The position numbers were made by a program, and so were the translations under genes. This document shows, piece by piece, positions 49,226-54,410 of a stretch of 54,410 bases of DNA. How positions within the stretch are numbered: position 1 is the first letter of the stretch; every line of letters starts with the position of its first letter. Origin of the DNA: Acetobacteraceae bacterium (GTDB lineage: Bacteria > Pseudomonadota > Alphaproteobacteria > Acetobacterales > Acetobacteraceae); assembly GCA_947373495.1 (NCBI GenBank), contig CANBXZ010000006.1, forward strand, positions 1-54,410, given 5' to 3'. The notes beneath the pieces are model-generated. The model was not told the origin of the DNA. It saw only the letters and a list, made by a program, of their open reading frames with translations, and did no database searches.

Positions 49226-51907
49226 TCAGTACAGCCCGCCCAGGCCGGAATCCACGCTGGCGGCGCTGCCGCCCTGGGTGGCTTCCTCGGTCGGCGGCAC
49301 GGCGCTGTTCTCGGTACCCGGGCGGAAGGCTTCCAGAATGGTCTGGCCGCCATCCAGGGTAATCCGCACCAGCGCCACCCCCGGCGGGGCGCGGAACGGC
49401 ACCGGCGGGCTGCCGCGCAACGCCGCTTCCAGGATGTCGTGGAAGATCGGCGCCGCGTTGCCACCACCGGTTTCGTTGTTGCCCAGGCTGCGCGGCTCGT
49501 CGAAGCCCAGCCACACCGCGATGACGATGTCGGGGGTGAAGCCGACGAACCAGTTGTCCACATAGTCGTTGGTGGTGCCGGTCTTGCCCGCCACCGGCCG
49601 GCCGAGGCCAGCGCCGGCCCGGCTGCCGGTGCCGCGCTGCACCGCGCCCTGCAGCAGGTTGGTCATCTGGTAGGCGGCGATCGGGTCGGTGATCTGGCGC
49701 CGTTCATCCGAAAGCCGCGGCGGCACGCCAGGCTCGGCGGCGTCGCAGCCGGCGCAGCGGCGCGCCTCGCTGCGCCAGACCACCCGGCCCAACTGGTCCT
49801 GCACGCTGTCGATCAAGGTCGGCGTCACCTGGCGGCCGCCATTGACGAAGCTGGCATAGGCCGCCGCCTGGCGCAGCACGGTGGTCTCGCCCGACCCCAG
49901 CGACATGGCCAGGAAGGGCGGCATGTTCGGAATCACCCCGAAGCGCGCCGCGGTTTCCGCCACCTTGTCCATGCCCACCTGCTGGGCGATGCGGATGGTG
50001 ATGAGGTTCAGCGACCGCTCCAGCGCGCCGCGCATGGTGAAGTACTGGTTGGAAACCGCATCGCCGTAATTGCCCGGCCGCCAGAGGCCCTGCGGCGTCA
50101 TCACCTCGATCGGTCCGTCCAGGTAGCGCTGGTTCGGCGGAATGCCCTGCTCCAGCGCCGTCAGGTAGACGAAGGGCTTGAAGGAGGAGCCCGGCTGCCG
50201 CATCGCCTGGCTGGCGCGGTTGAACTGGCTGCGCTCGAAGCTCCAGCCGCCGGCCATGGCCAGCACGCGGCCGGTGGCGGGGTCCAGCGCCACCACGGCG
50301 CCTTCCACCTGCGGCACCTGGCGCAGCGCCAGGCGTTCCGGCCGGGCCGGGGTGTTGCGGCCCTGGGCGGCGGTGGCGGGCAGCATGTCCACCAGCACCA
50401 CGTCGCCCACCGCCACCACGTCAGGCACCCGGCGCGGGTTGGGGCCCATGCGGCCGCCCTCCAGCGGGCGACGGGCCCAGGCCAGGTCCTCCAGGAACAG
50501 GGTGTTGGTCTTCACCTGCGGGGCACCGCGGAATTCGGGCCGTTCCACCCAGGCCAGCCGGGCGCTGCGGTCCGCCACCTCCTGCACCACGGCCAGCTTC
50601 CAGCCGGCCAGCGCGCCGGGCGGCCGGGCCACGGCTTCCAGTTGGGCGATCCAGTCCGTGGCCGTGGCGGTGATCCGCCCGACCGGGCCGCGCCAGCCGC
50701 CCCGGCGGCGGTCATATTGCATCAGCCCGTTGTGCAGCGCCGTCTCGGTGGCGGTCTGCAGGGGCGGCTCCAGGCTGGTGCGCACCACCAGCCCGCCCAT
50801 CTGGGTCTGTTCCGGGCCGAAGCGGGTCAGCAATTCGCGCCGCACTTCCTCGGTGAAGTGCTGGCCCACCGGCACCATCTCCGGCCGCCGCACCGGGCGG
50901 GGCACCAGCGGTTCCGCCTTGGCGACGCGGGCTTCCTCGGCGGTGATGGCGCCGTCGTCGGCCATGCGGTCCACCACCGAATCCCGCCGCGCCTTGGCGG
51001 CCTCGGGGAAGCGCAGCGGATTGTAGTTGTTCGGCGCCTTGGGCAGCCCGCCCAGGAAGGCGGCCTCGGCGATGCTGAGTTCGTCCAGGCCCTTGTTGAA
51101 ATAGGCCTGCGCCGCCGCGGCCACGCCATAGGCCTGGGCGCCGAGGAAGATCTCGTTCAGGTACAGCTCAAGGATGCGTTCCTTGGACAGCGCCTGTTCC
51201 AGCCGGGTGGCCAAAATCGCCTCCCGCAGCTTGCGCGTCATGGTGCGGTCGTTGCCGACCAGCATGTTCTTGGCCACCTGCTGGGTGATGGTGCTGGCGC
51301 CGGCCATGCGCCGGCCGGAGCCGTATTGCTCCACATTGCTCACCACCGCGCGCAGGATGCCGATGGGGTCCACGCCATGATGTTCCCAGAAACGCTGGTC
51401 CTCGGAACTGACGAAAGCCTGCTGCACCCGGCGCGGAATCGCCTCCAGCGGCACGAATACCCGGCGTTCGGTGGCCAGTTCCGCCATCAGGCGGCTGTCG
51501 GCGGCGTAGATCCGGCTCATCTGCGGCGGCTGGTAGTCGGCCAGCCAGCGATAATCAGGCAGGTCGCCAGCCACGCTCTGGAACAGGCCCCAGGCGGCAA
51601 CGGCGCCGCCCACCACCACCACGGCCACCAGCACCATCAGCATCCGCAGCAGGCCAAAGCCGCGGAAACGGCGGCGAGGCTTCGGCTTCGGCGCCGGCGG
51701 TTGACCCGGCGGCGTGGCACCGGCCTCGGGCGGCTCGGCCTGGCCCTTGGCGGGGCGGCGGTCGCGTGGCGCGGCGGCCTCGGCGCTCAGCCGCTGGCGG
51801 CGGCGCGGGGCCTCGTCGTCATGCACTTCGGGAACATGGGCGCCCGGCGGCCGGCGGGTCGGGCGGGGGGCCATGGGCTGGTCGGCACGGAGATCGGGCG
51901 GGGACAT
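49226..51907 (-). CDS. mrcA: Penicillin-binding protein 1A (bifunctional transglycosylase/transpeptidase)
   Basis: An 893-residue class A PBP. N-terminal cytoplasmic tail rich in Pro/Arg, membrane helix near residues 85-105, GT51 transglycosylase with S-S-E-D-Q-R-F-W-E-H-H-G-V-D (catalytic Glu), T-I-T-Q-Q-V-A-K-N, and E-L-Y-L-N-E-I-F-L-G. Transpeptidase: S-x-x-K in G-S-S-F-K-P-F, S-L-N and K-T-G-T-T. It polymerises and cross-links peptidoglycan. The start at 51907 avoids a longer non-conserved extension. Confidence 0.95.
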   Translation of the reverse strand: MSPPDLRADQPMAPRPTRRPPGAHVPEVHDDEAPRRRQRLSAEAAAPRDRRPAKGQAEPPEAGATPPGQPPAPKPKPRRRFRGFGLLRMLMVLVAVVVVGGAVAAWGLFQSVAGDLPDYRWLADYQPPQMSRIYAADSRLMAELATERRVFVPLEAIPRRVQQAFVSSEDQRFWEHHGVDPIGILRAVVSNVEQYGSGRRMAGASTITQQVAKNMLVGNDRTMTRKLREAILATRLEQALSKERILELYLNEIFLGAQAYGVAAAAQAYFNKGLDELSIAEAAFLGGLPKAPNNYNPLRFPEAAKARRDSVVDRMADDGAITAEEARVAKAEPLVPRPVRRPEMVPVGQHFTEEVRRELLTRFGPEQTQMGGLVVRTSLEPPLQTATETALHNGLMQYDRRRGGWRGPVGRITATATDWIAQLEAVARPPGALAGWKLAVVQEVADRSARLAWVERPEFRGAPQVKTNTLFLEDLAWARRPLEGGRMGPNPRRVPDVVAVGDVVLVDMLPATAAQGRNTPARPERLALRQVPQVEGAVVALDPATGRVLAMAGGWSFERSQFNRASQAMRQPGSSFKPFVYLTALEQGIPPNQRYLDGPIEVMTPQGLWRPGNYGDAVSNQYFTMRGALERSLNLITIRIAQQVGMDKVAETAARFGVIPNMPPFLAMSLGSGETTVLRQAAAYASFVNGGRQVTPTLIDSVQDQLGRVVWRSEARRCAGCDAAEPGVPPRLSDERRQITDPIAAYQMTNLLQGAVQRGTGSRAGAGLGRPVAGKTGTTNDYVDNWFVGFTPDIVIAVWLGFDEPRSLGNNETGGGNAAPIFHDILEAALRGSPPVPFRAPPGVALVRITLDGGQTILEAFRPGTENSAVPPTEEATQGGSAASVDSGLGGLY

Positions 51908-52119
51908 GGGGCCTTCATTACACCTGCCCGCAAGCCGGGGCGATGACAACGCAGCGCATGGAGCGTGACCACCTGGAACGGCATCGTCACCAGGCGTGAA
52001 GCACGTGGAAGATCAGCAACCTGCAACCTGGGCGCCACCCCTGGCGGTGGCTGCCCCATTCCAGGCCAATGGCGTGGCGGTTTTAGGGCCTTCGCCAGCG
52101 GGGGCAAGTGAAGCCGCCG

Positions 52120-53277
52120 CTAGGAAGGCCCCAGCGCCACCTGCTGCCGCGCCAGGTAGCCATGCACCGCCTGCACCAGCGCCGCCGCCAGCCGGGCCCG
52201 ATGCGCCGGCTTGCCCAGCGCCGCCTCGTCCTGGGGGTGGCTCAGGAAGCCCAGTTCCACCAGGGCGGCCGGCACGTCGGGTGCCTTCAGCACCACGAAG
52301 CCGGCCCGCCGATGGCTGTGCGGCAGCATCGCCACCTCGCCGTCCAGCGCCCCCACCACCAGCCGGGCCAGGCGTTCGCTGCCGGCGCGGGTTTCCTGGC
52401 GCATCAGGCTGAACAGGATGGACAGCACCTCCGGCGGCACGCTGGGCAGGCGCAGGCCGCCGGCGCGGTCGGCCAGGTTCTCCCGCCGGGCCAGCGCGGC
52501 GGCCAGCGGGTCGGTCGCGGTCTCGCCCAGGGTGTAGACGCTGGCGCCGCGGGCGGCATGGGCGCTTTCGGCCGGCGCGCTGTCGGCATGCAGGGAGAGG
52601 AACAGCGCCGCCTGCTGCCGCCGCGCCACCTCCACCCGGTCGGCCAGGGGAATGAACACATCGCGCGAGCGGGTCAGGCTGACCCGGCAGTGGCCGCCGG
52701 CTTCCAACTGGCGCTTCAGTTCATGCGCCACCGCCAGGGTGATGCGCTTTTCATGCGTGCCATGGGCGCCGATGGCCCCCGGGTCCCGCCCGCCATGGCC
52801 GGGGTCCAGTACCACCAGCGGCAGGCTGGCGGTCTGCCGCGCGGCGGGCCGGGCGGAGCTGGCGGCCAGCCGGCCGGCCGCGGCCATGCGGGCGAAGGCC
52901 GGCCCACCGCCGGGGCGCAGTTCCAGCACCAGCGCGCGGTCGTGCTGGGAGATGCGCGGCGTGGCGACGGGGCCGGTGAGCAGCAGCGTCAGCCGGGTAC
53001 CGTGGCGGCTGGCCGCCACCCGCAGCGCGGTGACGCAGCCGGCGCCGGGCAGGCTGGCGGCGCCGTGCCAGGCGTTGCGCGGCAGGTCCAGCAGCAGGGC
53101 GGGCGGTGCCGCCTGGGCGGAAAGCTGCCAGGGCAGCGCGCCATCCAGCGCCAGGGTCAGGCGGGTGTGATGCCCGGCCTGTGTCAGGCTGGCCTGGGTG
53201 ACCGCGGCGGCCTGCGCCAGGGCCGGCCACAGCAGGCCGCCGGCGCCCCATAACAGCAGGCGGCGCCCCGGCAGCAT
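52120..53277 (-). CDS. N-acetylmuramoyl-L-alanine amidase (AmiC-like, AMIN + Amidase_3)
   Basis: A 385-residue exported zinc amidase. Signal sequence M-L-P-G-R-R-L-L-L-W-G with a twin-Arg pair; an AMIN-type beta domain; Amidase_3 with zinc ligands in V-V-L-D-P-G-H-G-G-R-D-P-G, E (in H-E-L-K), H in L-F-L-S-L-H-A-D-S and the later L-V-E-L-G-F-L-S catalytic Glu. It cleaves the amide between MurNAc and L-Ala for daughter-cell separation. It sits next to mrcA, a common cell-wall pairing. An upstream ATG would give a longer leader; 53277 fits a normal signal. Confidence 0.92.
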   Translation of the reverse strand: MLPGRRLLLWGAGGLLWPALAQAAAVTQASLTQAGHHTRLTLALDGALPWQLSAQAAPPALLLDLPRNAWHGAASLPGAGCVTALRVAASRHGTRLTLLLTGPVATPRISQHDRALVLELRPGGGPAFARMAAAGRLAASSARPAARQTASLPLVVLDPGHGGRDPGAIGAHGTHEKRITLAVAHELKRQLEAGGHCRVSLTRSRDVFIPLADRVEVARRQQAALFLSLHADSAPAESAHAARGASVYTLGETATDPLAAALARRENLADRAGGLRLPSVPPEVLSILFSLMRQETRAGSERLARLVVGALDGEVAMLPHSHRRAGFVVLKAPDVPAALVELGFLSHPQDEAALGKPAHRARLAAALVQAVHGYLARQQVALGPS

Positions 53278-53905
53278 GTGCGTATCGCGTGCCTCGGTCC
53301 CCACGGCCTGGCCGAATTCCCCTGGAAGGCCGCCTCCCCCGAGGCTACCTGACCCTTGCCTATCATGTGCGGCCATGCAGTTGCCACGCAAACTTGAGAA
53401 ACCGGGTAAGCCGTAGCGGGGCGCTGGGACTTTGACTTGTGAAAGCCGGCAAGGGCGGCGTATGGTGACCCGCCCCGGCGGCGCCCGCTGCCGGTGGAGG
53501 TTCAGGGCGATCGCCCCGTTTCGGCCCGAGGGCCGGCGGGGCCTTCGGCGGCAGAGCCTGGCATGGGTGTCGTTCTCGGCACCACGCTTCGCCAGGCCCG
53601 ACCGGATTGCCCCCCTTCGCCCTTGCGGGACCGGACGCGCCACGGACCGTTAGACCTTTCGCCCCTCAATCCGGGTGGAAGGCCTGGTTGCAGCGTGACC
53701 GAACGCCGCCCCGCCCGCAGCCTGGCTGCCGGGCTGGCTGGGGCATGCACCCTGGGGTGCGCTGTGCGCGCAATGCGGCACCGCGCCCCGACGAGAGAAG
53801 GACGGATCGCCGCCATATGGTGCCGCGCTGCCCGCTCTCGGCCCATGCCACGCGTTTTTGCCGCAGGCGCGCCCGTTCGCGCCGCGGCGCGGAGCCCATG
53901 CTTCG
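53278..53905. promoter_or_regulatory. Intergenic region and probable long rne leader
   Basis: 628 bases between the divergent amidase and rne starts with no supported gene; open frames on both strands lack ribosome sites and family features. A possible promoter is TTGTGA (53437-53442), 18 bases, TATGGT (53461-53466). That would leave a 5' leader of roughly 430 nt full of GC-rich inverted repeats, consistent with the structured autoregulatory rne leaders known elsewhere. Promoter placement is tentative. Confidence 0.45.
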
Positions 53906-54410
53906 ATGACCAAGCGTATGCTGATTGACGCATCCCATAACGAGGAAACTCGCGTGGTGGTGCTGGATGGCAACCGGCTGGAGGAGTTCGACCTCGAGGC
54001 CGCCAATCGATTGCCGCTGAAGGGCAACATCTACCTGGCCAAGGTGGTCCGGGTGGAACCCAGCCTGCAGGCGGCCTTCGTGGAATACGGTGGCAACCGC
54101 CACGGCTTCCTGGCCTTCAGCGAGATCCATCCGGATTACTACCAGATTCCGGTCGCCGACCGGCAGCGCCTGCTGGAAATGCAGGCCGCCGAAGCGCGGG
54201 AGGATGAGGAGGACGACGACGACGTTGGCGCCGACTACGAGGCGCGCCAGCGGATCGCCGTGCCGGAGGAGCCGGGCCATGGCGAGGATGCCGCCCCGGC
54301 CGCCGCGCCCGAGACACAGATCGAATCGGCCGCGGAACCGGTGCTGCCCGCCGGCCTGCCCGCCGACGAGGTGGTGAGCGAAGCCTCCGCCGCCGATGCC
54401 GTGGACGTGG
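53906..54410 (+). CDS. rne: Ribonuclease E/G (5' part, runs off window)
   Basis: 168 residues are visible and the gene continues past the end. The start M-T-K-R-M-L-I-D-A-S-H-N-E-E-T-R-V-V-V-L-D, then L-P-L-K-G-N-I-Y-L-A-K-V-V-R-V-E-P-S-L-Q-A-A-F-V-E-Y-G and R-H-G-F-L-A-F-S-E-I, is the S1 domain start of RNase E. A long acidic insertion (E-D-E-E-D-D-D-D-V) follows within the S1 region, as in many alphaproteobacteria. It is the main mRNA decay endonuclease and degradosome core. An in-frame ATG at 53918 is an alternative start. Confidence 0.95.
   Translation, partial: MTKRMLIDASHNEETRVVVLDGNRLEEFDLEAANRLPLKGNIYLAKVVRVEPSLQAAFVEYGGNRHGFLAFSEIHPDYYQIPVADRQRLLEMQAAEAREDEEDDDDVGADYEARQRIAVPEEPGHGEDAAPAAAPETQIESAAEPVLPAGLPADEVVSEASAADAVDV

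Noticed and set aside
49067-51946. A 959-residue open frame on the + strand opposite mrcA
   Set aside because: It lies wholly antisense to an intact PBP1A, has Arg/His/Gly-rich composition typical of GC-rich reverse frames, and shows no domain or ribosome site.
1-54410. Insertion sequences, integrases, CRISPR arrays, tRNA or rRNA genes
   Set aside because: No transposase or integrase motifs, no spaced direct repeats and no tRNA-like cloverleaf with a T-loop were recognised by eye; a tRNA scan would be decisive.

Overview
The window is very GC-rich with dense gene packing, many start/stop overlaps and GTG/TTG starts. A NepR-type anti-sigma factor beside an EcfG-type sigma factor, an ExoD-family protein and six tripartite-tricarboxylate-type periplasmic binding proteins (Bug/TctC) point to an alphaproteobacterium. 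The closest gene-content match I know is the Acetobacteraceae (Roseomonas-like); this is inference from gene content, not from a marker gene. I saw no insertion sequence, prophage, CRISPR array, tRNA or rRNA.

Layout. 1-3130: the end of an SH3-domain protein, then a three-gene nitrile hydratase/thiocyanate hydrolase-like operon with the beta subunit split in two, coupled to an MFS exporter. 3156-9046: a TPR protein, an NAD-dependent epimerase, an alpha/beta hydrolase coupled to an FAH-family enzyme, a divergent Ldh-type dehydrogenase, a small Arg-rich secreted protein and an RlpA-like lipoprotein. 9156-14183: crcB-rarA, a Liv-type binding protein and two Bug proteins. 14305-18290: a TPR-methyltransferase, nepR and ecfG facing each other, and fhs. 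18391-25045: a DUF1289 protein, an OmpW-like porin, phnW, a DUF1194 protein, a Bug protein, CBS and RidA-family proteins, and a membrane glycosyltransferase.

25228-31811: an overlapping CoA-transferase/enoyl-CoA hydratase/amidase operon, exoD, then a cobalamin riboswitch and its btuB receptor. 32325-42424: catabolic modules each tied to a Bug protein: an enolase-superfamily enzyme plus Bug; an operon of Bug, AMP-ligase, metallo-hydrolase and CMD protein; and, divergent from it, Bug, MaoC-type hydratase, CoA-transferase and CitE-type lyase. The last set fits uptake and cleavage of a C5 dicarboxylate such as mesaconate, itaconate or citramalate. 42503-54410: an Asp/Glu racemase-family protein, an OmpR-type regulator with a degenerate receiver, a glycosyltransferase overlapping prfB (with a classic +1 programmed frameshift), an MmgE/PrpD protein, PBP1A, an amidase, and the 5' part of rne behind a long leader.

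The most unusual structure is a family of intergenic two-hairpin repeats lying just after stop codons (8139-8240; inverted copy at 31819-31913; a solo second hairpin at 42434-42477). The two full copies share an identical 12-nt loop, while their 16-bp stems differ by compensatory changes.
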